Assembly: GCF_000718255.1 (NCBI RefSeq)
Contig: NZ_JOFJ01000005.1
Location: forward strand, 248,001 to 312,000
DNA: 64,000 nucleotides
Reading direction: 5' to 3'
Origin: Spirillospora albida
Lineage (GTDB): Bacteria; Actinomycetota; Actinomycetes; Streptosporangiales; Streptosporangiaceae
The notes under the pieces are model-generated. The model made no database searches and was not told the origin of the DNA. It saw nothing but the letters and a program-made list of their open reading frames with translations. Position 1 is the first letter of the stretch; every line of letters begins with the position of its first letter. The position numbers were made by a program, and so were the translations under genes. This document shows positions 1 through 8,580 of this stretch, piece by piece.

Positions 1-133
1 GCGCCAGCAGGACGGCCAGCGCCGCGACCGCGGCGCCGAGGTCCCGCCGCACGGCCCACCTCACCGGCCGGTGGTACCGGCGCGGCACCGGGCGGACGGC
101 CGCCCGCGGGTCGGCGTACGTCTGCGCCGTCAA
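1..133 (-). CDS. N-terminus of a putative membrane protein (cut by window edge)
   Basis: Only the first 44 codons lie in the window. The frame starts at a TTG that shares bases with the ribA stop (TTGA), so it looks translationally coupled to ribA. The visible part has an Arg-rich, positively charged segment and then an Ala/Val/Leu-rich stretch (AAVAALAVLLA) that reads as the beginning of a membrane helix. No stop codon interrupts the frame. The family cannot be decided from this piece; a polytopic membrane protein of unknown function is the most that can be said. Confidence 0.45.
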   Translation of the reverse strand, partial: MTAQTYADPRAAVRPVPRRYHRPVRWAVRRDLGAAVAALAVLLA

Positions 134-816
134 CTCGGTACCTCGCCCACCAGGGCGTCGAGCTGGGGCAGGTCGTGGCCCAGGCGGTCGCGCTTGGCGG
201 TCAGGTAGCGGACGTTGTCGTCGCTGACGGCGGCGAGCAGCGGCACGCGCGCGGCGATCTCGACGCCGTAGGACTCCAGCGCCCGCTGCTTGTCCAGGTT
301 GTTCGACAGCAGCCGCACCGACCCGACCCCGAGGCGCCGCAGGACGCGCGCCGCCGGACCGTAGTCGCGGACGTCCACCGGCAGCCCGATCGCGGTCGCC
401 GAGTCGACGGTGTCGAGGCCCTGGTCGTCCTGGAGGACGTGCGTGCGGACCTTCGCGACCAGCCCGATCCCCCGCCCCTCGTGCCCGCGCAGGTACACCA
501 GCACGCCGGCGCCCTCCCGGACGATCGCGTCCAGCGCGGCGCCGAGCTGGTCGCCGCACTCGCAGCGGGTGGCGCCGAAGATGTCACCGGTCATGCATTC
601 GGAGTGCATCCGGACGAGGACGCCCGGCCGCCCCTCGACCTCCCCCCGCACGAGCGCGAGGTGCTCCTCCCCGTCGACCGGGTCGCGGAACGCGACGGCG
701 CGGAAGACGCCCCGCCGCGTCCGCAGCTCCGCCTCCGCGACGTCGGTGTCCGCCAGGTCCGCGGCGTACCCGACGTCGACGGGGTCTCCGCTGTGTTCCC
801 TGCTCTGGGCGCGCAA
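130..816 (-). CDS. ribA: GTP cyclohydrolase II
   Basis: Opens the imidazole ring of GTP to give 2,5-diamino-6-ribosylamino-pyrimidinone phosphate, the first step of riboflavin synthesis, in the cytoplasm. The family signature is clear: RMHSECMTGDIFG followed by RCECG supplies the three zinc-binding cysteines, and GHEGRGIGL is the conserved GTP-binding and catalytic stretch; LSNN lies toward the C-terminus. It is a stand-alone RibA of about 228 residues, not fused to a RibB domain. I chose the TTG at 816 because a purine-rich GGAGAGGG sits a few bases upstream; the same frame stays open to a TTG at 840. No other riboflavin genes are adjacent. Confidence 0.93.
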   Translation of the reverse strand: MRAQSREHSGDPVDVGYAADLADTDVAEAELRTRRGVFRAVAFRDPVDGEEHLALVRGEVEGRPGVLVRMHSECMTGDIFGATRCECGDQLGAALDAIVREGAGVLVYLRGHEGRGIGLVAKVRTHVLQDDQGLDTVDSATAIGLPVDVRDYGPAARVLRRLGVGSVRLLSNNLDKQRALESYGVEIAARVPLLAAVSDDNVRYLTAKRDRLGHDLPQLDALVGEVPS

Positions 817-935
817 TGGTCCCTCTCCTCGGCTCGGCAATCACCCGGTGATACGTGGCGACCGGCCCCCGCGGTTGCATCCGGAGATCACTTTTCGGTC
901 GTCACTGAATGACACGACGCGCGTGCCGGGAGAGT

Positions 936-1691
936 TCAGCGCGCGGAGAGCCGCATCCGGACAACGAATTCGTGAACTTCCCGGCGAACCGAGGGCTCCG
1001 CGCGAAGAGAGGTGCGGGACCGCTCGTCCTCAAGGCGGGCGGTCAGCGCCTCGACGTCGGCCCGCAGGCGGTCGCGCTCCGGCGCGTCCGGTGGCAGCGG
1101 CCCGTGCTCGGCCGCCCGCTTCGCCTCGACCAGGTCGGGCAGGTAGGACGGACCGTGCTCGTACAGCCGTGTCAGGTCGGCCTGGATCTCCGCCGCCCGC
1201 ATCAGGTGGATGCCGGTGAGCAGCACCCGGAACGTGTAGAGCAGCGGCTTCAGCTCGCCGGACTTCTCGAACGCGCCCCACTGCGTCCGCGCGAACCCCA
1301 GGTAGTGGTGCGCGTGGTTCGAGGTCAGCAGCCCCGGGACGAGTCCGAGCAGCTCGGTGTGCGCCGGCGAGGTCGCCACGACCAGGGGCGAGGTCAGCTG
1401 CTCCAGCACGTAGCCGTTGCGCCGCAGCAGGAGGCGGCAGAACTTCGCGAGGTCGTGGGTGACGATGTCCGCCTCGGCCGAGGTGTCGGACCACATGAGC
1501 GAGACCGTCTCCTCGCCCGTCTCCAGGCCGACGATCTCCTCCAGCGGCAGCAGGTGGACGCCGCGCAGGTCGTGGTCGGAGTCGCGCGAGGGGAACCCGT
1601 ACAGGTGCGCGCCGCTCACGGTGACGAACGCGCGGTGGTACGGGTGGTCGGCGTCGAGGCGGGCGAGGATGTCCTCCGGGACGGTCACCAT
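936..1691 (-). CDS. RlaP-family nucleotidyltransferase, second of a pair
   Basis: A 251-residue protein of the DNA polymerase beta-like nucleotidyltransferase superfamily, related to the RlaP (RNA ligase-associated) family. Near the N-terminus GAHLYGFPSRDSDHDLRG corresponds to the family motif G-S-x-x-Y-G...SDxDxRG, with the two metal-binding aspartates kept but the usual Ser after the first Gly replaced by Ala. The rest is helical, as in the family. It starts inside the end of the upstream paralogue (7-nt overlap) behind a good GAGAGGAG site, so the two are co-translated. Homologues occur with RNA repair enzymes, but the substrate is not known. A nucleotidyltransferase function is likely; the target is open. 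Confidence 0.75.
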   Translation of the reverse strand: MVTVPEDILARLDADHPYHRAFVTVSGAHLYGFPSRDSDHDLRGVHLLPLEEIVGLETGEETVSLMWSDTSAEADIVTHDLAKFCRLLLRRNGYVLEQLTSPLVVATSPAHTELLGLVPGLLTSNHAHHYLGFARTQWGAFEKSGELKPLLYTFRVLLTGIHLMRAAEIQADLTRLYEHGPSYLPDLVEAKRAAEHGPLPPDAPERDRLRADVEALTARLEDERSRTSLRAEPSVRREVHEFVVRMRLSAR

Positions 1692-2413
1692 GTCAGGCTC
1701 CTCTCACGGATCGAGACGAGGAGGTCCTCGACGCGGTCGCGGTCGGGTTCGGGCGGAAGGGGGCTGCGGGCGAGTGCCTCGTCCAGGTCGGCGGTCAGGG
1801 CGGCGCGCCACGCGTCGATCGCGTCCCAGCCGACCTCGCCGCGCCGGACGGCGAGGAGGCGGTCGCGCAGGCCGCCGACGTCGACCAGCGGGACGCCCTC
1901 CCGGACGAGGTGCGCGCCGCTGTGCAGCAGCCGCAGAAGGTGCATGACGTGCTTCCAGTTCGGCTCGCCCCGGTTGCGCAAGTCGGCCTGCAACTTGCGG
2001 AACTGGGAGTCGGCGTAGCGGAAGAACGTGCGGTGCGCATGACGGGAGAGAAAAGCCGACCGGACGGCGAGAAGGTCCTCCCCGGCGGGTGTCGCGACCT
2101 CGACGATCGGGGACCACAGGGTCTCCAGGACGGTCGGGTTCGCGGCGAGCGCCAGCTCGCAGAACCGCTCCAGCTCCCATGAGAACTGCTCGGGCAGCGG
2201 CCCGTCCACATGGGTCGGCGGCTTGCTGAAACGCCAGAACAGCGGGGCCGGGGCGGCGAAGACGCCGCGCCGGTCGGTGTCGCTGGCGCCGGTCGCGAGG
2301 CCGTACGCGCGCGACCCGGTGACGACCGACAGGATCGTGTGGTCGCGGACGAGGGCGTGGTGCTCGGAGATCACCACGGAAGCCTGGCGCAGCGGGCGGC
2401 GCGGCACCAGCAC
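1685..2413 (-). CDS. RlaP-family nucleotidyltransferase, first of a pair
   Basis: Paralogue of the gene that follows it on the same strand. It carries the canonical motif GSRAYGLATGASDTDRRG of the polymerase beta nucleotidyltransferase fold, with both catalytic aspartates, and the family-typical sequence around FWRFSKPPTHVDG and EQFSWELERF. About 242 residues. The start is uncertain: GTG codons at 2413 and 2407 follow a GGGAAAGG element, while further upstream codons would run into the divergent sugar operon's operator region. Neighbouring promoters are divergent from the sugar-binding protein gene. RlaP proteins are predicted RNA-repair or RNA end-modifying nucleotidyltransferases; this assignment is from family knowledge, not from any residue seen here. 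Confidence 0.75.
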   Translation of the reverse strand: MLVPRRPLRQASVVISEHHALVRDHTILSVVTGSRAYGLATGASDTDRRGVFAAPAPLFWRFSKPPTHVDGPLPEQFSWELERFCELALAANPTVLETLWSPIVEVATPAGEDLLAVRSAFLSRHAHRTFFRYADSQFRKLQADLRNRGEPNWKHVMHLLRLLHSGAHLVREGVPLVDVGGLRDRLLAVRRGEVGWDAIDAWRAALTADLDEALARSPLPPEPDRDRVEDLLVSIRERSLTW

Positions 2414-2457
2414 CTTTCCCGCCCGCGACCGCAACGGATTACAGATCGAGCACGTCC

Positions 2458-2503
2458 TTGCTGAAAGTTTCTGCAAATGGTTTACGCATCTGCAACGCGT
2501 TGC
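2458..2503. promoter_or_regulatory. Probable LacI-family operators before the alpha-glucoside operon
   Basis: Two inverted repeats lie upstream of the binding-protein gene. TTGCTGAAAGTTTCTGCAA at 2458-2476 is symmetric except for one base pair (and the central base) and resembles MalR/AglR-type operators. GCAACGCGTTGC at 2492-2503 is a perfect 12-bp palindrome of the general LacI-family type. The likely ligand is the LacI regulator encoded at the end of this operon. No convincing -10/-35 pair was picked out. Confidence 0.5.
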
Positions 2504-2577
2504 TAGCCTCGCAGCCCACCACCCCGTTTATCCGGAACGGCGGGACCGCCCGCGGGCGTCCCGCGAAGGAGGACCCC

Positions 2578-3879
2578 ATGCGGCGTATCCCCCTCATCGG
2601 CGGCACCGTCCTCAGCGCCGCCCTCGTGCTCTCCCTGGCCGCCTGCGGCGGCGACGAGAAGGGCGGCACGGAGGGCGGCACCTCGGCCGGAGCCCTGCGG
2701 GGCCGCGGCCCCATCACGTTCGTCACCGGCAAGGACCGCTCCGGCTACCTCCAGAAGCAGATCGACAACTGGAACACCGAGCACCCGAAGGAGCAGGTCC
2801 GGATCATCGAGCTGCCGGACGAGCCGAACGACCAGCGGCAGCAGATGATCCAGAACGCGACGACGAGGTCGGACGCCTACTCCGTCCTGAACCTCGACGT
2901 CGTCTGGACCGCGGAGTTCGCCGCGAACCGCTGGCTGGCCGAGCTGCCCAAGGACCAGATCGACCTGTCGAAGATGCTCCCCGCCACCATCACGACCGGG
3001 CAGTACCGGAACCGGCTGTTCGCGGTGCCGTCCACCTCCGACGCCGGGATGCTCTACTACCGCAAGGACCTGCTCGACAAGGCCGGGATCTCCACGCCGC
3101 CGAAGACGTACGCCGAGATGTGGGACGCCTGCGACAAGGTCGCGAAGCTGCCCGAGGGCAAGGGCCTGGACTGCTGGTTCACCGAGGTCAACAAGACCGA
3201 GAGCCTGACGATCAGCGCGGTCGAGGCGATCGAGAGCCACGGCGGCTCCATCGTCGGACCGGACGGCCGGCCGGCGCTGAACACCCCGCAGGCCAAGGCG
3301 GGCCTGGAGTTCCTCGCCAAGGCCAAGGCGGAGCGGATGCCGAAGGAGGCCGTCACCCTCGACACCGAGGGCGGGCGCCGCCACTTCCAGTCCGGCAAGC
3401 TGCTCTTCCAGCGGCAGTGGCCGTACCAGTACGCGCTCGCGAACTCCGGCGACGGCTCGTCGAAGGTGGCGGGCAGGTTCGCGGTGGCTCCGCTGCCCGG
3501 ACCGACCGGCCCCGGCGTCGCGAACCTCGGCGGCCACAACCTCGCGATCTCCGCGTTCGCGAAGAACAAGGCGACCTCGCTGGACTTCATCCGGTACCTC
3601 ACCGGCGAGCAGTCGCAGCGCGCCAACCTCCTCGCCACCTCCCAGGCCCCGACGGTCGCCGCGCTGTACGACGACCCGGAGATGGTGAAGAGGTTCCCGT
3701 ACCTGCCGGTGCTGAAGGCCGCGATCGGCAACGCCAGGCCGCGTCCGGTGGCCGTCAAGTACGGCGACGTCACCGCCGCCATCCAGGGTTCGGTGTACGA
3801 CGCGGTGACCGGGAAGACCCCGGTCGACCGGGCGCTCTCCGACCTCCAGGCGAAGCTGACCCCCCTCACGGCCCAGTGA
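2578..3879 (+). CDS. Sugar ABC transporter substrate-binding lipoprotein (alpha-glucoside type)
   Basis: Captures an oligosaccharide outside the cell and hands it to the two permeases encoded next. The N-terminus is a lipoprotein signal with lipobox LAAC (Cys23) followed by a Gly/Asp/Glu-rich linker. The 433-residue body has the look of a family 1 (MalE-like) solute-binding protein, with DAGMLYYRKDLLDKAGI and VANLGGHNLAISAFAKN being typical. The start ATG has a strong GAAGGAGG site. The gene begins a five-gene operon with a GH13 enzyme and a LacI regulator, so an alpha-linked glucoside (maltose, trehalose or isomaltose type) is the likely cargo. No ATPase gene is present; actinobacteria usually share MsiK. 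Confidence 0.88.
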   Translation: MRRIPLIGGTVLSAALVLSLAACGGDEKGGTEGGTSAGALRGRGPITFVTGKDRSGYLQKQIDNWNTEHPKEQVRIIELPDEPNDQRQQMIQNATTRSDAYSVLNLDVVWTAEFAANRWLAELPKDQIDLSKMLPATITTGQYRNRLFAVPSTSDAGMLYYRKDLLDKAGISTPPKTYAEMWDACDKVAKLPEGKGLDCWFTEVNKTESLTISAVEAIESHGGSIVGPDGRPALNTPQAKAGLEFLAKAKAERMPKEAVTLDTEGGRRHFQSGKLLFQRQWPYQYALANSGDGSSKVAGRFAVAPLPGPTGPGVANLGGHNLAISAFAKNKATSLDFIRYLTGEQSQRANLLATSQAPTVAALYDDPEMVKRFPYLPVLKAAIGNARPRPVAVKYGDVTAAIQGSVYDAVTGKTPVDRALSDLQAKLTPLTAQ

Positions 3880-4868
3880 CCGAGACGAGGACGCGCGAGG
3901 TTCCGCCCACCGCGAAGGCGGCGGGCGGAACCCGCGGGGCGAAGCGGGACGCGCAGGGGACGCGGCGGCTCGCCGCGCTGCTGCTGTCGCCCACGCTGCT
4001 CGTGCTCGCGCTGGTCATCGGGTACCCGGTCCTCGCCGGCTTCCGGGAGTCGCTGTTCACCCGCGGCGAGACCCTGGACGCGGACGGCTTCGTCGTCGAG
4101 GGCGAGCGGTTCACCGGTCTCGACAACTACACGGCGATCTTCTCCGGTGACCGCGCGGACGCGTTCTGGAACGCGTTCGGCAACACGTCGTTCTTCACCG
4201 TGACGACCGTTGTGCTGGAGACCGTGATCGGCGTCGCGATGGCGCTGATCATGCACCAGGCGTTCCGCGGCCGGGCGCTCGTGCGGGCGTCCATCCTCGT
4301 GCCGTGGGCGATCCCGACCGCGATCTCCGGCCTGCTGTGGAAGTGGATCTTCCAGGCGGACGGCGCGGCCAACGCCGTCCTGCGGCAGCAGATCCTGTGG
4401 ACCGCCGACGGGTTCCCCGCGAAGATGGCCGTCGTCATCGCCGAGGTGTGGAAGACGTCCCCGTTCATCGGGCTGCTCGTCCTCGCCGGGCTCCAGATGA
4501 TCCCCCGCGACGTGTACGAGGCGGCGCGGGTGGACGGCGCGAGCGCCTTCCAGCAGTTCCGGCACATCACGCTGCCGCTGGTGAAGCCCGCTCTGCTGGT
4601 CGCCGTCCTATTCCGGATGCTGGACGCATTGCGCATGTTCGACCTGCCGGCGGTGCTGATCGGCGTCAACCAGAAGTCGGTGGAGACGCTCACGATGATC
4701 GCCTGGTTCGAGGCGTCGAACCTGCGGTACGGGTCGGCGGCGGCGTACGCGACGATCCTGTTCCTCTACATCGCGCTGATCGCCTACCTGTTCGTGAAGC
4801 TGCTCGGCGCCGACATCATCGGCGAGGCCCGCCAGGTGAAGAGGCGCGCGAGGAAGGTGACCGCATGA
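3876..4868 (+). CDS. Sugar ABC transporter permease, MalF-type
   Basis: First integral membrane subunit of the importer. About 330 residues with a charged N-terminal tail, a first helix at LAALLLSPTLLVLALVIGYP, and the EAA loop EAARVDGASAFQQFRHITLPL that docks the ATPase. The GTG start overlaps the stop of the binding-protein gene (GTGA), which ties the translation of the two. It pairs with the MalG-type permease that overlaps its 3' end. Substrate specificity is inferred from the alpha-glucosidase gene downstream. Confidence 0.87.
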   Translation: MTETRTREVPPTAKAAGGTRGAKRDAQGTRRLAALLLSPTLLVLALVIGYPVLAGFRESLFTRGETLDADGFVVEGERFTGLDNYTAIFSGDRADAFWNAFGNTSFFTVTTVVLETVIGVAMALIMHQAFRGRALVRASILVPWAIPTAISGLLWKWIFQADGAANAVLRQQILWTADGFPAKMAVVIAEVWKTSPFIGLLVLAGLQMIPRDVYEAARVDGASAFQQFRHITLPLVKPALLVAVLFRMLDALRMFDLPAVLIGVNQKSVETLTMIAWFEASNLRYGSAAAYATILFLYIALIAYLFVKLLGADIIGEARQVKRRARKVTA

Positions 4869-5698
4869 ACGGCCGCTCCGCGCTCAGGCGGGCGCTCTCC
4901 TCCCTGGGCATCGCGCTCGTCGCGGTGTACTGCCTCGCCCCGTTCTACTGGATGGCGATCTCGGCGTTCCGGCGCCCGCAGGACCAGTTCGACAACTCGG
5001 TCGTCCCGTCGCGCTGGTCGATGGAGAACTTCACGGCGGTGTTCGCGGGCGACAACGGGTTCGGGCGGGCGCTGCTGAACAGCGTCATCGTCGCCGGGAC
5101 CACGACCGTCCTGACGCTGACCGTGGGCGTCTTCACCGCGTACGCCCTCGCCCGGCTCGACTTCCGGTTCAAGAACGCCGTGCTCGGGCTGATCGTCGCG
5201 ACCACGATGTTCCCCGGGATCTCGCAGCTCGTCCCGCTGCTGAAGCTGTTCACCGACATCGAGTGGATCAACACCTACCAGGCGATGGTGCTGCCCGGCC
5301 TCGGGTTCGCGCTGCCGCTGTCGGTCTGGCTGCTCACCGCGTTCTTCCGGCAGCTGCCGTTCGAGCTGGAGCAGGCCGCGATGGTGGACGGCTGCACCCG
5401 CGGCCAGGCGTTCCGCAAGGTCATCGTGCCGCTGGCGGCGCCGGGCGTGTTCACCACCGCGATCCTGACGTTCATCGCCGCGTGGAACGAGTTCCTCATC
5501 GCCCTGTCGATGGTGAACCGGAAGGAGATGCAGACCGCGACCGTGGCGATCTCCAAGTTCACCGGCGTGTCCGGCTTCGACCAGCCGTTCGGCACGCAGA
5601 TGGCGGCGGGCGTGATCGTGACCGTGCCGCTGATCGTCGTGGTGCTGGTCTTCCAGCGCCGGATCGTCGCCGGGCTCACCGCCGGCGGCGTCAAGTAG
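4865..5698 (+). CDS. Sugar ABC transporter permease, MalG-type
   Basis: Second membrane subunit of the importer, 277 residues and six predicted membrane helices. The start shows the MalG pattern: one helix ending in YWMAISAFR, followed by a periplasm-side segment. The EAA loop reads EQAAMVDGCTRGQAFRKVIVPL. The ATG overlaps the preceding stop (ATGA). Translation of the whole transporter is thus coupled in the order binding protein, MalF-like, MalG-like. Confidence 0.87.
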   Translation: MNGRSALRRALSSLGIALVAVYCLAPFYWMAISAFRRPQDQFDNSVVPSRWSMENFTAVFAGDNGFGRALLNSVIVAGTTTVLTLTVGVFTAYALARLDFRFKNAVLGLIVATTMFPGISQLVPLLKLFTDIEWINTYQAMVLPGLGFALPLSVWLLTAFFRQLPFELEQAAMVDGCTRGQAFRKVIVPLAAPGVFTTAILTFIAAWNEFLIALSMVNRKEMQTATVAISKFTGVSGFDQPFGTQMAAGVIVTVPLIVVVLVFQRRIVAGLTAGGVK

Positions 5699-5731
5699 CC
5701 CTTCCCTCCTCCTGACCCACGAAGGACCTCG

Positions 5732-7354
5732 ATGACGCAGGAAGCCCTCGCCGTGCCCGCCGCCCACGAGCCGTCCGGGACGACCTCCCGCTGGTGGCGT
5801 GACGCCGTCATCTACCAGGTGTACGTGCGGAGCTTCGCCGACTCGGGCGGGGACGGCGTCGGCGACCTGCCCGGCGTCCGGTCCCGGCTGCCGTACCTGC
5901 GGCGGCTCGGCGTGGACGCGCTGTGGCTCACCCCGTTCTACGTCTCCCCCATGGCCGACTTCGGCTACGACGTGGCGGACCACCGCGACGTCGACCCGCT
6001 GTTCGGCACCCTCGACGACGCCCGGGACCTGATCGCGGACGCGCACGCGCACGGGCTGCGGATCATCGTGGACGTCGTGCCGAACCACACGTCCGACCGG
6101 CACCCCTGGTTCCGGGACGCGCTGGCCGCCGGGCCCGGCTCCCCCGAGCGCGGCCGCTACGTCTTCCGGGACGGGCGGGGCCCGGACGGGTCGCGGCCGC
6201 CCAACGACTGGGAGTCGGTCTTCGGCGGACCCGCCTGGACGCGCGGCCCCGACGGCCAGTGGTACCTGCACCTGTTCGCGCCGGAGCAGCCCGACCTGAA
6301 CTGGGACGACGCGGAGGTGCACGCCGAGTTCCTGGACGTCCTGAGGTTCTGGCTCGACCTCGGCGTCGACGGCTTCCGGGTGGACGTGGCGCACGGCATG
6401 AAGAAGGCGCCCGGCCTGCCCGACGTGGGCCATGCCGGCCAGGTCGAGATGCTCGGCACGGCCGTCCTTTCGTACTTCGACCAGGACGCCGTGCACGAGA
6501 TCCACCGCGAGTGGCGCCGGCTCCTCGACACCTACCCCGGTGAGCGGATCGGGGTCGCCGAGGCGTGGGCGCCGTCCCCCGAGCGGCTCGCCGCCTACAC
6601 CCGCCCCGACGAGCTGCACCAGGCGTTCAACTTCCACTACCTGACCGCCCCGTGGGACGCCGCCGCGCTGCGCGAGGTGATCGAGGAGTCGATCCGGACG
6701 GCGGACATCGTCGGCGCGGCGCCCACCTGGGTCCTGTCGAACCACGACGTCAAGCGGCACGTCACCCGCTACGGCGGCGGCGAGAAGGGGCTCCGGCGCG
6801 CCCGCGCGGCGGCGCTGCTGACCCTCGCGCTGCCCGGTTCGGCGTACGTCTACCAGGGCGAGGAGCTGGGCCTCCCCGAGGTCCTCGACCTGCCGGAGGA
6901 GTTCCTGCACGACCCGCAGCGGCTGCGCGGCAACGACGCGGGCCGCGACGGCTGCCGCGTCCCGCTGCCCTGGTCGGGCGAGGCGCCGCCGTTCGGGTTC
7001 GGGTCCGGCGACGCGTCCTGGCTGCCGATCCCGGACGCGTGGCGCGCCCTCACCGTCGAGGCGCAGGAGGCCGACCCCGGATCGATGCTGGAGCTGTACC
7101 GGGCCGCGCTGCGGATCCGCCGCGGGCATCCCGCGCTCGGCGACGGGACCCTGCGCTGGACGCCCGGCCCCGACGGCACAATGATCTTCGTCCGGGAGAG
7201 CGGCGCGGCCGCCGTCGTCTGCGCGGTCAACCTGGGCGACCGCCCCGTCCGGCTGCCCCTGTCCGGGACCCCGCTCCTCGCGAGCGGCCCCGTGCGCGTG
7301 GACGGCGGCGCCGTCGAGCTGCCGGCGGACACGGCCCTGTGGGAGGAGAAGTAG
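5732..7354 (+). CDS. GH13 alpha-glucosidase
   Basis: Cytoplasmic enzyme that hydrolyses the imported alpha-glucoside. The 540-residue protein has the (beta/alpha)8 barrel signatures of glycoside hydrolase family 13: DVVPNHTS (region I), GFRVDVAHG (region II, nucleophile Asp), GVAEAW (region III, acid/base Glu) and LSNHDVKRH (region IV, third carboxylate). A C-terminal beta domain follows. There is no signal peptide, which fits a cytoplasmic role behind an importer. It resembles oligo-1,6-glucosidase/alpha-glucosidase more than secreted amylases; exact linkage preference is not deducible. It lies 33 bp after the permease genes. Confidence 0.88.
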   Translation: MTQEALAVPAAHEPSGTTSRWWRDAVIYQVYVRSFADSGGDGVGDLPGVRSRLPYLRRLGVDALWLTPFYVSPMADFGYDVADHRDVDPLFGTLDDARDLIADAHAHGLRIIVDVVPNHTSDRHPWFRDALAAGPGSPERGRYVFRDGRGPDGSRPPNDWESVFGGPAWTRGPDGQWYLHLFAPEQPDLNWDDAEVHAEFLDVLRFWLDLGVDGFRVDVAHGMKKAPGLPDVGHAGQVEMLGTAVLSYFDQDAVHEIHREWRRLLDTYPGERIGVAEAWAPSPERLAAYTRPDELHQAFNFHYLTAPWDAAALREVIEESIRTADIVGAAPTWVLSNHDVKRHVTRYGGGEKGLRRARAAALLTLALPGSAYVYQGEELGLPEVLDLPEEFLHDPQRLRGNDAGRDGCRVPLPWSGEAPPFGFGSGDASWLPIPDAWRALTVEAQEADPGSMLELYRAALRIRRGHPALGDGTLRWTPGPDGTMIFVRESGAAAVVCAVNLGDRPVRLPLSGTPLLASGPVRVDGGAVELPADTALWEEK

Positions 7355-7355
7355 G

Positions 7356-8411
7356 TTGAGACCCATGACGACGCGCCTGGCGGACATCGCGGCCCATGCC
7401 GGGGTCAGCGAGGCCACGGTCAGCCGGGTGCTGAACGGGAAGCCGGGCGTGTCCGCGGCCACCCGCCAGGCCGTGCTGACCGCGCTGGACGTGCTCGGCT
7501 ACGAGCGCCCGGCCCGGCTGCGGCAGCGGTGGGCCGGGCTGATCGGGCTGATCATCCCCGAGCTGACCAACCCGGTCTTTCCGGCCTTCGCCGAGATCAT
7601 CGAGAGCGCCCTGGCCCGGCACGGGTACATGGCGGTGCTGTGCTCGCAGACGCCCGGCGGCGTCGCCGAGGACGAGTACATCGAGATGCTGCTGGAGCGC
7701 GGCGTCGCGGGGATCATCTTCGTCAGCGGCCTGCACGCCAACGCCAACTCCGACCGCGCGCGGTACGTCCGGCTGCTGGAGCAGCAGCTCCCGATCGTGC
7801 TGGTCAACGGGCACCGGCCCGACATCGCGGCGCCGTTCGTCTCCAGCGACGACGTCGCGTCCCTGGAGTCGGCGGTCGGGCACCTCGCCGCGATGGGCCA
7901 TCGCCGGATCGGCCTCGCGATCGGCCAGGAGGTGTACGTCCCGACGCGGCGCAAGACGGAGGGCTTCCGCCGCGGCATGGCGGCGCACACCGACATCGCC
8001 CCGGACGAGGTGGAGTCGCTGATCGTCAACACGATGTACACGGTGGCGGGCGGCCAGGCGGCGGCGGCGGAGCTGCTGGACGCGGGCTGCACGGCGATCT
8101 GCGGCGGGAACGACATCATGGCGCTCGGCGCGATCCGCGCCGCCCGCCAGCGCGGGCTGCGGGTCCCCGAGGACGTGTCGGTGACGGGCATGGACGACTC
8201 GCTGCTCACCGCCTACCTCGACTCGCCGCTGACGACCGTCCGGATGCCCGTCCGGGAGATGGCCCTCGCGGCCGTCGGAACGATCCTGGACGAGATCAGG
8301 GGCGCTCCGGTGTCCCGGACGGAACTTCTTTACCGGCCCGAACTCGTCGTCCGGAACTCGACCGGGCCGGCTCCCGTCGCCGCCCGCCTGACCGGCGCGG
8401 ACACCACCTGA
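7356..8411 (+). CDS. LacI-family transcriptional regulator of the alpha-glucoside operon
   Basis: About 351 residues. The N-terminal helix-turn-helix reads LADIAAHAGVSEATVSRVLNG, the standard LacI DNA-binding headpiece, followed by the hinge region and a periplasmic-binding-protein-like effector domain with GCTAICGGNDIMALGAI near the C-terminus. It starts directly after the GH13 gene. TTG at 7356 has a GGAGGAG element at good spacing; ATG at 7365 is the alternative. It most likely represses the operon via the inverted repeats at 2458-2503, released by an imported sugar. Confidence 0.88.
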   Translation: MRPMTTRLADIAAHAGVSEATVSRVLNGKPGVSAATRQAVLTALDVLGYERPARLRQRWAGLIGLIIPELTNPVFPAFAEIIESALARHGYMAVLCSQTPGGVAEDEYIEMLLERGVAGIIFVSGLHANANSDRARYVRLLEQQLPIVLVNGHRPDIAAPFVSSDDVASLESAVGHLAAMGHRRIGLAIGQEVYVPTRRKTEGFRRGMAAHTDIAPDEVESLIVNTMYTVAGGQAAAAELLDAGCTAICGGNDIMALGAIRAARQRGLRVPEDVSVTGMDDSLLTAYLDSPLTTVRMPVREMALAAVGTILDEIRGAPVSRTELLYRPELVVRNSTGPAPVAARLTGADTT

Positions 8412-8493
8412 CATCGACACTGACTCCGTGCCCTACGATCAGTCCGGGCGACGGCCGGTGTTCACCTGCGTGTAACGGTTGTGTTGCGACGCA

Positions 8494-8541
8494 TTGACAG
8501 TGAACCTCGTCACGGTCTTTTATCCGTGGGAGCGCTCCCAC
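8494..8541 (+). promoter_or_regulatory. Promoter and CebR-type operator of the cellobiose operon
   Basis: A TTGACA -35 box at 8494-8499 and a TTTTAT -10-like hexamer at 8518-8523 are 18 bp apart. Immediately downstream is the perfect palindrome GTGGGAGCGCTCCCAC (8526-8541), whose core TGGGAGCGCTCCCA is the known CebR/CelR operator of actinobacteria. The position just after -10 would let the repressor block transcription start or clearance. The binding-protein gene begins 39 bp further on. Confidence 0.82.
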
Positions 8542-8580
8542 ACCCACCCACCGGATAGTACGACTGAGAGGGGTCCGCCA

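Noticed and set aside
817..935. FMN riboswitch before ribA
   Set aside because: The region is short and lacks the conserved RFN element sequence.
4784..7462. Long minus-strand open frame opposite the permease and GH13 genes
   Set aside because: Complement of a well-supported GH13 gene; low-complexity Arg/Gly/Val composition and no ribosome site.
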